Assembly: GCA_900548125.1 (NCBI GenBank)
Contig: URJN01000110.1
Location: forward strand, 1 to 7,308
Length of the DNA stretch: 7,308 nucleotides
From: an uncultured Eubacteriales bacterium
Lineage (GTDB): Bacteria > Bacillota > Clostridia > Christensenellales > Aristaeellaceae
Direction of reading: 5' to 3'
The notes beneath the pieces were generated by a model. It made no database searches. It had not been told where the DNA came from and saw nothing but the letters and a program-made list of their open reading frames with translations. How positions within the stretch are numbered: position 1 is the first letter of the stretch; each line of letters starts with the position of its first letter. Below, in pieces: positions 1-5,449 of the stretch. The position numbers and the translations under genes are program-made.

Positions 1-26
1 GACGCTTTTATTCATAATGAATTGAA

Positions 27-809
27 TCAGGAGAACATACGCTCCAGTTCTTCATACTTTTCATGGGTGATGAGCGCATCCTGATCCGTTCCCGAAAGGT
101 GAACAACATAGGTCCATCGTCCGTAGGGCGTGATATTGTCAATCACATTGAGGTTGATGATGTAGGACTTATGGCATCTGAAGAAAATCTGCGGATCCAG
201 CCTTGCTTCCACATCGCCCAACGCTTCGCTCGTTTCAAAACGGCGTCCGCCCGTGGCATAAAGCACCGTTGAGCGATTCTCTCTCTGCACCAGCAGAATA
301 TCCGCCTGATGGACGAAATTCACGCCGTCCTTGTGATGCAGCATGATGCGCCCGTTGTTCATGCTCTTGGGCGGCATCGCCTTGATATGCTCTTCGAGCT
401 TCTCCGCCTGCGGCAGCTGCGGCTGCGCGCGCCCATCCACGACCTGACGGATGCGCTCAAGCGTCTTCATAACACGCTCAACCTTGAACGGCTTCACCAT
501 GTAATCAAACGCATAGACCTCAAACGCCTGTGCCATGTAATCGTCATGCGCAGTCGCAAAGACGAGAATCATTCGGGGATCGGTGTCCTGAATCGCTTTT
601 GCGCACTCAAGCCCCGTCATTTCCGGCATTTCAACATCCAGAAAGCAGACCTGCGGCTTATATTCTTCGACCAGCTTCAGCAAATCTTTTCCATTATCCG
701 CCTCGGCGCAAAGCGTAAAGCCATCCGCTTTTTCAATCATTTTACGCAAAATCATGCGCATGCCCGGCTCGTCGTCCGCAATGACGACGCGAATCTCCTC
801 GTTGCTCAC
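27..809 (-). CDS. LytTR-family response regulator (receiver + LytTR DNA-binding domain)
   Basis: A 260-residue two-domain transcription regulator of the LytR/AgrA type. Residues 6-122 form a CheY-like receiver: acidic pocket D12/D13, phosphoacceptor D58 in the FLDVEMPEMTG stretch, T86 at the switch position and K106 in the VKPF motif, so all residues for phosphorylation are present. A proline/glutamine-containing linker (about 123-150) leads to a LytTR domain (about 152-258) with family features such as FFRCHKSYIINL near 209-220. In this family the LytTR domain binds direct repeats in promoters, and the usual partner is a membrane histidine kinase; none is encoded here. The start is GTG: its first bases overlap the TGA stop of the upstream gene (GTGA), with a weak purine-rich site (GGGGAAAGAGAAC) before it, which implies translational coupling. 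Its target genes cannot be read from the window. The family call is secure; the physiological role is unknown. Confidence 0.93.
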   Translation of the reverse strand: MSNEEIRVVIADDEPGMRMILRKMIEKADGFTLCAEADNGKDLLKLVEEYKPQVCFLDVEMPEMTGLECAKAIQDTDPRMILVFATAHDDYMAQAFEVYAFDYMVKPFKVERVMKTLERIRQVVDGRAQPQLPQAEKLEEHIKAMPPKSMNNGRIMLHHKDGVNFVHQADILLVQRENRSTVLYATGGRRFETSEALGDVEARLDPQIFFRCHKSYIINLNVIDNITPYGRWTYVVHLSGTDQDALITHEKYEELERMFS

Positions 810-1282
810 GTTCTCTTTCCCCGCTTTATCCGTCGAAGCGCCGCTCTTTCTGCCGGACGCATCAGTACCTCACTCATGATGACGCCGCGCAGAATGTCCG
901 AATCCTGCCGCATAGCTTCCAAATCAGCTTCCGACGCATCTTCCCCATCATGATGTTCAAGCCGCACGGCTGTCACGCCGCCCGCATGACAGGGATCTTC
1001 GCCCTCCTGCGCCGCTTCAAATTGCTGCTCAGTCACCTGATGCAGATGAATCGGCGGCTGTTCTTCCTGTTTACAGGGATCGTCAAAGACCATTTCCTCC
1101 GCAGGCTGCTCCTCGGACAGGTCATCCTCTTCTTTTTCGCCGCTTTCAAATGCCTGAGTCGGGAGAACGGTCTGCTTGGCTTTTTCTTCCGCTTTTTTCT
1201 TGCGCTTTTTCGTTTTTTCCGATATCGTTGCAACCAAATAGATGACAATGAAAATCAGGAATCCGAAAAGTTCCCAATCCAT
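806..1282 (-). CDS. membrane-anchored hypothetical protein with charged linker and conserved-looking C-terminal motif
   Basis: I do not recognise this 158-residue protein as a named family. Residues 4-20 are a single hydrophobic segment (FGFLIFIVIYLVATI), followed at once by a strongly basic stretch (KTKKRKKK, 23-30), so by the positive-inside rule the C-terminal part should be cytoplasmic. Residues 45-125 are rich in E, D, Q and P and look disordered. The end (about 129-151) is an amphipathic block containing LRGVIMSEVLMRP and a basic tail; similar short 'I-x-SEIL/VL-x-P' endings occur in uncharacterised Bacillota membrane proteins, from memory only. The start ATG follows an AAGGAGGAG/AGAAGGGG purine tract. 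It sits 31 bp after floA and its stop overlaps the start of the LytTR gene by 4 bp, so it is very probably co-transcribed and coupled to that regulator. A role as membrane-tethered adaptor is only a guess. Confidence 0.82.
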   Translation of the reverse strand: MDWELFGFLIFIVIYLVATISEKTKKRKKKAEEKAKQTVLPTQAFESGEKEEDDLSEEQPAEEMVFDDPCKQEEQPPIHLHQVTEQQFEAAQEGEDPCHAGGVTAVRLEHHDGEDASEADLEAMRQDSDILRGVIMSEVLMRPAERAALRRIKRGKRT

Positions 1283-1313
1283 GCCCCTTCTCTCCTCCTT
1301 CGGCGCAGGTTAT

Positions 1314-2300
1314 TTATTCCTTTTTGCCGCGATGTGCGCCATTGGCATCGCCCATGGACGCAATCGAATCCCGCATGGCGGTATCCGCCATCGTATTCTT
1401 CATCTCATAGTAATCCATGACGCCCAGCTTGCCCTCGCGGAGAGCCGCCGCCATCGCGCGCGGCACTTCTGCTTCCGCCTCGATGACCTTCGCACGCTGC
1501 TCCTGCGCGGCAGCCTTCATTTCCTGCTCGCGGGCAACAGCCATCGCGCGGCGTTCCTCTGCCTTCGCCTGCGCAATGCGGCGATCGGCTTCCGCCTGAT
1601 CCATTTGCAGCTGCGCGCCGATATTGCGGCCGACATCGACATCCGCGATATCAATGGAGAGAATCTCAAACGCCGTTCCCGCGTCAAGACCCTTGCTGAG
1701 TACGGTACGGCTGATCAAATCCGGATTCTCCAACACGGCCTTATGCGTTTCCGCGGAGCCGACCGTCGTTACGATACCCTCGCCGACACGCGCAACGATG
1801 GTTTCTTCGCCCGCGCCGCCGACCAGACGCTCGATATTCGCGCGCACCGTTACACGCGCCTTCGCACGCAGTTCAATGCCGTCCTTCGCGATTGCGGCAA
1901 CGACCGGCGTTTCAATGACCTTCGGATTCACGCTCATCTGCACCGCCTGAAGCACATCGCGGCCCGCCAGGTCGATTGCACATGCCTCCGGAAAATCAAG
2001 CTGGATGTTCGCGCCGCGCGCCGTAATGAGCGCGGTAATCACGCGGTCAAGATTGCCGCCCGCCAGATAATGCGCTTCCATCTTGCTGATCTGCATGTTC
2101 AGACCCGCTTTTTCCGCCTTGATGAGCGGCGCGATAATCTTCGCCGGCGCAACGCGGCGGATGCGCATGCCCATCAGCGTAAAAATGGATACATGCACGC
2201 CGGATGCCAACGCCGATATCCACAGATTCAGCGGAACAAACCTCAAAAAGACGAAGATTGCGATAAGAATTGCAGCGACCAGAATGATGCTCTCAGCCAT
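1314..2300 (-). CDS. floA: flotillin-like protein FloA (membrane microdomain scaffold)
   Basis: The 328 residues match the usual length of FloA (YqfA) of Bacillota. A hydrophobic N-terminal hairpin (about 5-33, SIILVAAILIAIFVFL then a second short apolar stretch) anchors it in the membrane. It is followed by the SPFH/flotillin-type domain, with recognisable segments such as MRIRRVAPAKII, SKMEAHYLAGGN and TVRANIERLVGGAGEETI, up to about 230. Residues 232-290 are an Ala/Glu/Gln/Arg-rich coiled coil (AEADRRIAQAKAEERRA) that in flotillins drives oligomerisation, and the tail ends KLGVMDYYEM then a short basic end. Known family role: organising functional membrane microdomains in which signalling and secretion proteins gather. 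The ATG is preceded by GGAGGG at 6-nt spacing, and the gene starts 24 bp after nfeD, the usual partner. No missing parts or frameshifts are visible. Confidence 0.96.
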   Translation of the reverse strand: MAESIILVAAILIAIFVFLRFVPLNLWISALASGVHVSIFTLMGMRIRRVAPAKIIAPLIKAEKAGLNMQISKMEAHYLAGGNLDRVITALITARGANIQLDFPEACAIDLAGRDVLQAVQMSVNPKVIETPVVAAIAKDGIELRAKARVTVRANIERLVGGAGEETIVARVGEGIVTTVGSAETHKAVLENPDLISRTVLSKGLDAGTAFEILSIDIADVDVGRNIGAQLQMDQAEADRRIAQAKAEERRAMAVAREQEMKAAAQEQRAKVIEAEAEVPRAMAAALREGKLGVMDYYEMKNTMADTAMRDSIASMGDANGAHRGKKE

Positions 2301-2324
2301 GTTTTTCCCTCCATACTCCCGTTA

Positions 2325-2840
2325 TTAGTCTATGGACTCCTGCGGAATCTGTTTGACGACGATGCGCCCGCCATCGACCCGAACGATTCGAATCGCAGCG
2401 CCGTTTTCCAGATACTCGCCTTCCGTTACGACGTTCAGACGAACGCCGTCGAAATCACCGATACCGGACGGGCGCAGAACGCTCGTCGTTCTGCCGCACT
2501 TTCCGACAAGCACCTGCATATCCCGCTGACGGTCATTCAGCTCATCTTTCTGATTCAGGAACAGCTTTGACTTATTCATATTCCCCTTTGCGGCGGAACG
2601 AAGCACCCACGAAATCAGAAACGCCAGAATCGCAATGATGACCAGCAGAATACCGACCGCTGTCAGCATGCCGAAATGATAGGCAGCCAGAACCGTTCCC
2701 ACGCCGACCAAGGCGATGCCCGAGATGCCCGGCAGACCGAACCCAGGCAGAAACACTTCCAGCACAATCAGCCCCATGCCCATCAGCAGGCTGAACACCA
2801 TCGGCAGATTTTCAATCACAGTTTTAAACATTTCATTCAT
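2325..2840 (-). CDS. NfeD family membrane protein (short form, FloA partner)
   Basis: 171 residues with the layout of short NfeD proteins. Two or three membrane segments lie in the N-terminal half (about 12-31, 36-56 and 60-80, including LIVLEVFLPGFGLPG, a typical NfeD stretch). A polar linker (82-108) leads to a C-terminal OB-fold-like domain (about 110-166) with GKCGRTTSVLRPSG, a strand rich in valine, and GGRIVVKQ near the end. The family is genetically linked to flotillin/stomatin (SPFH) proteins and is thought to associate with them at the membrane; there is no protease domain here, unlike the long NfeD form. The start ATG (with a second ATG three codons later) is preceded by GGAG at 5-nt spacing. 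It lies 57 bp downstream of the second UDG gene and 24 bp before floA, so it should be co-transcribed with floA. Confidence 0.94.
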   Translation of the reverse strand: MNEMFKTVIENLPMVFSLLMGMGLIVLEVFLPGFGLPGISGIALVGVGTVLAAYHFGMLTAVGILLVIIAILAFLISWVLRSAAKGNMNKSKLFLNQKDELNDRQRDMQVLVGKCGRTTSVLRPSGIGDFDGVRLNVVTEGEYLENGAAIRIVRVDGGRIVVKQIPQESID

Positions 2841-2897
2841 CCTTTCTCCGTAAACTCAGCATAGCATATGCCGCGCCGCAAAGAAAGTCCTTTTGTA

Positions 2898-3506
2898 TCA
2901 ATTATTCATTTTTGCGTCTGAAAAAGCAAATTCACCGTCATGCAGACAGCGCGCCAATTCACAAACATCCTGTTCATAGACAGGCGTCAGCGCACGGTTG
3001 TAAATTAGGCTCGCGGGATGATACAGCGCAAAGAGCGGTTTCCCTGTTTCGCCCGCGGTCAGCATCCTGCCGTGTGCCTCACCAATGGTGATTTTCGTAT
3101 TCGTAACCGCCTGCAAGGGAACATTGCCCAGCGTCACAATCACCCGCGGCGCAATGCGCTCGATTTCTGCCATGAGCCATGGACGAAACAGCGCAATTTC
3201 TTCCTTTGTCGGCGGGCGATTGCTCAGTCTGCCGGTTGCGCCCGTCTTGGTCGGGCGGTATTTGACGACGTTAGTGATGTAGATTTCGCCGCGCTCAAGC
3301 CCCGCCAGCTCAAGAAAGTGGTCAAGGTTCTTTCCCGCTTTCCCGACAAACGGTCTGCCCTGCAGGCTCTCCTGTTCCCCCGGTGCTTCGCCGATGAGCA
3401 TCAGACGCGGGTTCTGCGGGCCCTCGCCGAATACGAGCGCGTTCTCCCTGCCGGGCATCACCCCCGCAATCAGTCTGCGGAGAGCCTCCCTTTCCTTTTC
3501 TTCCAT
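2898..3506 (-). CDS. uracil-DNA glycosylase-like protein, family 4/5 fold but lacking Fe-S cysteines
   Basis: A 202-residue member of the UDG superfamily, predicted to remove uracil from DNA in base-excision repair. Motif 1 is GEAPGEQE (E40) followed by GRPFVGKAG, and the C-terminal motif is LYHPASL with H163. It is a paralogue of the gene just upstream, sharing the TNVVK-RP and RVIVTLGN regions. It has no cysteine before residue 182: the N-terminal CxxC is absent, Y83 stands where the third cluster cysteine would be and F107 where the fourth would be. It is therefore predicted not to hold a [4Fe-4S] cluster. Start choice: the ATG at 3506 has GAGGAG 3 nt upstream and leaves a 7-bp gap after the previous gene. 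An in-frame ATG at 3527 (overlap 14 bp) has no Shine-Dalgarno site, and a longer open frame to 3695 lies inside the upstream gene and looks spurious. Fold certain; activity not provable here. Confidence 0.88.
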   Translation of the reverse strand: MEEKEREALRRLIAGVMPGRENALVFGEGPQNPRLMLIGEAPGEQESLQGRPFVGKAGKNLDHFLELAGLERGEIYITNVVKYRPTKTGATGRLSNRPPTKEEIALFRPWLMAEIERIAPRVIVTLGNVPLQAVTNTKITIGEAHGRMLTAGETGKPLFALYHPASLIYNRALTPVYEQDVCELARCLHDGEFAFSDAKMNN

Positions 3507-3513
3507 CCGCTCC

Positions 3514-4086
3514 TCATCCCTGCGCATATGCGCCAAGTTCTTTGAGTTTATCCCGAATTGCCTGAAAATCCGTCCACGCGGGACGTTTTTTATCTGCGTC
3601 GCGGAGCAGTGCCGCCGGATGATACGTCGGCATAAACCATACGCCCTTTTTAAGCTGCCACACGCCCCTGTCGCGCGTAATGCGCATATCGTCACCCAGC
3701 AGCATCCGCGTCGGCGTCGAGCCTAAGCAAACGATAACCTTCGGACGCACAAGCGCAACCTGCTGTCGCAGATAACCCAGACACGCCGCACGTTCATCCG
3801 CTTCCGGTACACGATTCTGCGGCGGGCGGCACTTGACGATATTGCAGATATAGACCTGTTCGCGTTTAAGCCCGATTGCGGCGAACATTTTATCCAGAAG
3901 CTGACCCGCCGCGCCGACAAACGGTCTGCCCGAAAGGTCCTCCTGCTGTCCGGGGCCTTCGCCGATGAACATCAAAGGAGCATGCGGATCGCCCTCACCA
4001 AGCACAACGTTCGTCCTCGTCTGACAGAGCCTGCATTTTTCGCACGCCGCCACATCCTGCGTCAGTGTTGCCCACGATGTAATCAC
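3514..4086 (-). CDS. family 4 uracil-DNA glycosylase with [4Fe-4S] cysteine set
   Basis: A 190-residue protein that fits family 4 (thermophile-type) UDG, which excises uracil arising from cytosine deamination or dUMP incorporation. The N-terminal C15-x2-C18 (ACEKC) and the later C86 (VKCRPP) and C102 (AACLGYL) give the four ligands expected for the [4Fe-4S] cluster, at the usual family spacing. Motif 1 is GEGPGQQEDLSGRPFVG (E43), and the catalytic histidine motif is YHPAAL with H156. Start: GTG at 4086, with AAGGAGG about 8 nt upstream. An in-frame ATG at 4134 would add 16 residues but would place the promoter -10 inside the coding region and ignore the strong ribosome site. It lies at the head of a unit containing a second, cluster-less UDG 7 bp downstream. 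The product is usually named udg or Udg4; I leave the symbol blank. Confidence 0.92.
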   Translation of the reverse strand: MITSWATLTQDVAACEKCRLCQTRTNVVLGEGDPHAPLMFIGEGPGQQEDLSGRPFVGAAGQLLDKMFAAIGLKREQVYICNIVKCRPPQNRVPEADERAACLGYLRQQVALVRPKVIVCLGSTPTRMLLGDDMRITRDRGVWQLKKGVWFMPTYHPAALLRDADKKRPAWTDFQAIRDKLKELGAYAQG

Positions 4087-4115
4087 GCCGATTGCCCTCC
4101 TTTGTTCTTTCGTAC

Positions 4116-4144
4116 AGTATACCACAAAAGACAACCGCCCACAA
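4116..4144 (-). promoter_or_regulatory. probable promoter of the UDG gene pair (extended -10)
   Basis: On the minus strand a TATACT -10 box (4116-4121) is preceded by TGG, giving the extended -10 form TGn-TATACT. Seventeen bases upstream is a weak -35, TTGTGG (4139-4144). It ends about 30 bp before the GTG start and directly follows the candidate terminator of the preceding small gene. Promoter assignment is by consensus matching only. Confidence 0.55.
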
Positions 4145-4163
4145 CAAACAACTCACGATATGC

Positions 4164-4194
4164 AAAAGGAGCTGCCACATGCCGCACCAGCCCC
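4164..4194 (-). terminator. possible weak intrinsic terminator after the 67-residue gene
   Basis: In the minus-strand transcript GGGGCUG (4194-4188) can pair with CAGCUCC (4174-4168) in a 7-bp stem with one G-U pair and a 13-nt loop, followed by only four U residues (4167-4164). It lies about 10 bp after the stop codon at 4204 and just before a new promoter, so its place is right. The loop is large and the U tract short, so efficiency would be partial. Confidence 0.35.
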
Positions 4195-4203
4195 CCTTAT
4201 CTC

Positions 4204-4407
4204 TTATTTCCCGATAATCACAGCATCCGTGATATTATCCGATATATCGGCAAATGTCATCGCCAAATCCTGCCGAAGCCACGAAAACAGGCTTCCAAGC
4301 ATGAGCAGCAAAACGACAATCGCCAGCGCCGCTGCCGCGACCCCGAACACATCCATGACGCCCGCCGCAACATGGAAGCCAATCGAGCTTTTCTTTTTCT
4401 TCTTCAC
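4204..4407 (-). CDS. small single-pass membrane protein, unknown function
   Basis: A 67-residue protein I do not recognise. It starts with a run of lysines (residues 2-6), then a short polar stretch, one long hydrophobic segment (about 20-43, with AAAALAIVVLLLMLGSLF), and an amphipathic acidic tail (LRQDLAMTFADISDNITDAV). The lysine-rich start predicts N-in, C-out topology. The segment could act either as a membrane anchor or an uncleaved signal; no clear signal peptidase site is seen. Support for a real gene: a GTG start with AGGAG at about 4-nt spacing, a near-consensus promoter of its own just upstream, coding sense that begins and ends within a space free of other genes, and a possible terminator after it. 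Its function, and whether it relates to the neighbouring trmL or UDG genes, cannot be told. Confidence 0.75.
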   Translation of the reverse strand: MKKKKKSSIGFHVAAGVMDVFGVAAAALAIVVLLLMLGSLFSWLRQDLAMTFADISDNITDAVIIGK

Positions 4408-4441
4408 ACGGCTCTCCTCTTTCCTGTCCTCTTGTGCCTTT

Positions 4442-4471
4442 ATTGTAGCAAAAACAAAAACGCCCTGTCAA
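4442..4471 (-). promoter_or_regulatory. near-consensus sigma-A promoter for the 67-residue membrane protein gene
   Basis: On the minus strand a perfect -35 TTGACA (4466-4471) is separated by 18 bp, largely T-rich, from a -10 TACAAT (4442-4447, five of six bases). The expected start site is about 25-30 bp before the GTG at 4407. It begins 15 bp after the trmL stop codon, so the small gene is likely transcribed independently of trmL at a substantial rate. Confidence 0.8.
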
Positions 4472-4485
4472 GGATTGCCGAATTC

Positions 4486-5004
4486 TTACAGATAATCCAT
4501 CCACGCGCCGGGTTCTTCCTCGCGTCCGGTCAGCGCGCCATGGTCCAGCAGATGCTCAAAGTCGTGCTGTCTGAGTGCCTCATATGCCACGATTGCCACG
4601 GAATTGGAGAGATTCAGACTGCGCGCCCCCTCGACCATCGGGATGCGGATGCAATGGTCATAGACCCGTTCCAGCAGGTTCTCCGGCAGGCCGCGGGACT
4701 CCCTGCCGAACACCAGAAAGACATCCTTCGGATAATGCACCTGCGCGTAGCTGTGCGGTGCTTTCGTGCTGGCGTAATAGAATTCCGCATCCGGATATGC
4801 GGCAAGCACCTCGCCGAAATTTTCGTGAACATGAATGTTGACCATATGCCAGTAATCCAGCCCCGCGCGCTTGAGATACTTGTCCTCCAAGCTATAGCCA
4901 AGCGGCTTAACCAGATGCAGCTCGCTGCCCGTCGCCGCACAGGTTCGGGCAATATTGCCGGTATTCTGCGGAATCTCCGGCTCAATCAAGACGATATGAA
5001 GCAT
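4486..5004 (-). CDS. trmL: tRNA (cytidine/uridine-34-2'-O-)-methyltransferase TrmL
   Basis: A SPOUT-class SAM-dependent methyltransferase of 172 residues (family usually about 155-170). It methylates the 2'-OH of the wobble nucleotide 34 of tRNA-Leu isoacceptors. Family motifs: MLHIVLIEPEIPQNTGNIAR at the N terminus (RNA-binding end), VFGRESRGLP (98-107, motif 2), and the knot-forming C-terminal motif IPMVEGARSLNLSNSVAI (121-138), which forms the SAM pocket. The ATG at 5004 aligns with family starts and has a GGAAAGGA/GGAAG purine tract. An ATG at 5037 in the same frame adds 11 poorly conserved residues and overlaps the likely -10 box, so it is not chosen. The short C-terminal extension (about 155-172, REEEPGAWMDYL) is slightly beyond the core. 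It is transcribed divergently from tyrS, another tRNA-related gene. Confidence 0.95.
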   Translation of the reverse strand: MLHIVLIEPEIPQNTGNIARTCAATGSELHLVKPLGYSLEDKYLKRAGLDYWHMVNIHVHENFGEVLAAYPDAEFYYASTKAPHSYAQVHYPKDVFLVFGRESRGLPENLLERVYDHCIRIPMVEGARSLNLSNSVAIVAYEALRQHDFEHLLDHGALTGREEEPGAWMDYL

Positions 5005-5035
5005 GTTTCTTCCATTCCTTTCCTGTTTCTGTTCC

Positions 5036-5064
5036 ATTGTATATCAGTTTTTCGGTTTGCGCAA
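5036..5064 (-). promoter_or_regulatory. trmL: probable trmL promoter
   Basis: On the minus strand TACAAT (5036-5041, within TATACAAT) lies 17 bp from TTGCGC (5059-5064), which matches the -35 consensus only in TTG. The -10 sits about 32 bp before the chosen trmL start. It is the best candidate in the short divergent region but the -35 is weak. Confidence 0.5.
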
Positions 5065-5081
5065 GCCGTCAAAGTTTGGAC

Positions 5082-5110
5082 TTGACAACCGGATGAACGC
5101 GCTTTATAAT
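5082..5110 (+). promoter_or_regulatory. tyrS: perfect-consensus sigma-A promoter for the tyrS T-box transcript
   Basis: TTGACA at 5082-5087 and TATAAT at 5105-5110 with a 17-bp spacer: both hexamers match the consensus completely at ideal spacing. Transcription should begin near 5116-5118, just before the T-box Stem I. A promoter this strong fits control at the level of attenuation rather than initiation. Its -35 end lies only about 18 bp from the -35 of the divergent trmL promoter. Confidence 0.93.
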
Positions 5111-5116
5111 ACGACC

Positions 5117-5388
5117 ATACGCATTGATGAGAACAAGTACGCGCATCATGCCGCGATACAGAGAGTCGCCGGTCGGTGCAAGGCGATATCGCAAGACGCG
5201 CGGAATACATCTCGGAGCACGATCCCCAACGCAATGCTGCCAGTAGGCGATCGCCGGTACGCCGGATACAGCGTACAGCCCGTGTCTGCGGGCGACGGAG
5301 GAGGCTTTCAGCAATGAAGCCTTGAACGGAAGTGGTACCGCGTGTTTCACGCCTTCCCGATAGCTTGTCGGGAAGGTGTTTTTTATTT
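5117..5388 (+). ncRNA. T-box riboswitch, tyrosine specifier (UAC), upstream of tyrS
   Basis: A transcriptional T-box leader that senses uncharged tRNA-Tyr. Stem I: the S-turn AGUA (5136-5139) faces GAA (5203-5205) across helix CGCGC 5140-5144 / GCGCG 5198-5202. The specifier codon UAC (5206-5208) follows GAA and is itself followed by the conserved purine A5209. The distal part holds the AGAGAG bulge region and helix UCGCC 5166-5170 / GGCGA 5182-5186 with GGUGCAA in the loop. Further hairpins include GUACGC/GCGUAC (5257-5262/5271-5276), CCCG/CGGG (5279-5282/5289-5292) and stem III AGGCUU/AAGCCU (5302-5307/5317-5322). The T-box sequence AACGGAAGTGGTACCGCG is at 5325-5342; its UGGU bulge (5333-5336) would pair with an ACCA acceptor end, which fits the A73 discriminator of tRNA-Tyr. 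The CGG/CCG pair (5327-5329/5338-5340) flanks the bulge in the antiterminator. UAC agrees with the downstream gene. Confidence 0.95.
5349..5387 (+). terminator. T-box attenuator (intrinsic terminator) before tyrS
   Basis: A 12-bp stem, 5349-5360 with 5368-5379 (one G-U pair, core CCUUCCCGA/UCGGGAAGG), a 7-nt loop UAGCUUG, and a run of six U then AUUU. It lies immediately 3' of the antiterminator, which overlaps its left arm edge, and about 60 nt before the tyrS ribosome site. It should form when tRNA-Tyr is charged and stop transcription before tyrS. Confidence 0.95.
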
Positions 5389-5449
5389 GGACAGCACCGC
5401 CTTCCCGCTCCATTCCGCTGTCCGCTTGATTGAAGGAGGAGAAACCCCC

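Noticed and set aside
1..26. Possible terminator after the LytTR gene
   Set aside because: Only a short TTCAT/ATGAA inverted repeat with a one-base loop is present; the operon may continue beyond the window.
1242..2570. A 442-codon open frame on the plus strand opposite floA and nfeD
   Set aside because: Its product is Arg/His-rich with no domain, while the opposite strand encodes clear FloA and NfeD with ribosome sites.
2841..2897. Promoter or terminator in the 57-bp gap between the second UDG gene and nfeD
   Set aside because: A TATGCT-like -10 can be seen on the minus strand, but no -35 at suitable spacing and no stem followed by a U run. I cannot decide whether the two blocks are separate units.
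3507..3695. N-terminal extension of the second UDG to position 3695
   Set aside because: It lies within the coding region of the first UDG, is Arg/Cys-rich with no similarity to UDGs, and better starts exist at 3506 or 3527.
3995..4180. A 61-codon minus-strand frame beginning with a hydrophobic stretch (MWQLLLHIVSCLLW)
   Set aside because: It overlaps the UDG promoter and 90 bp of the UDG coding region, has only a poor ribosome site, and its second half is the UDG gene read in another frame. The hydrophobic start probably reflects T-rich promoter DNA.
3982..5085. A 367-codon plus-strand open frame across the small gene and trmL
   Set aside because: It crosses three promoters and covers trmL antisense; the composition is shadow-like.
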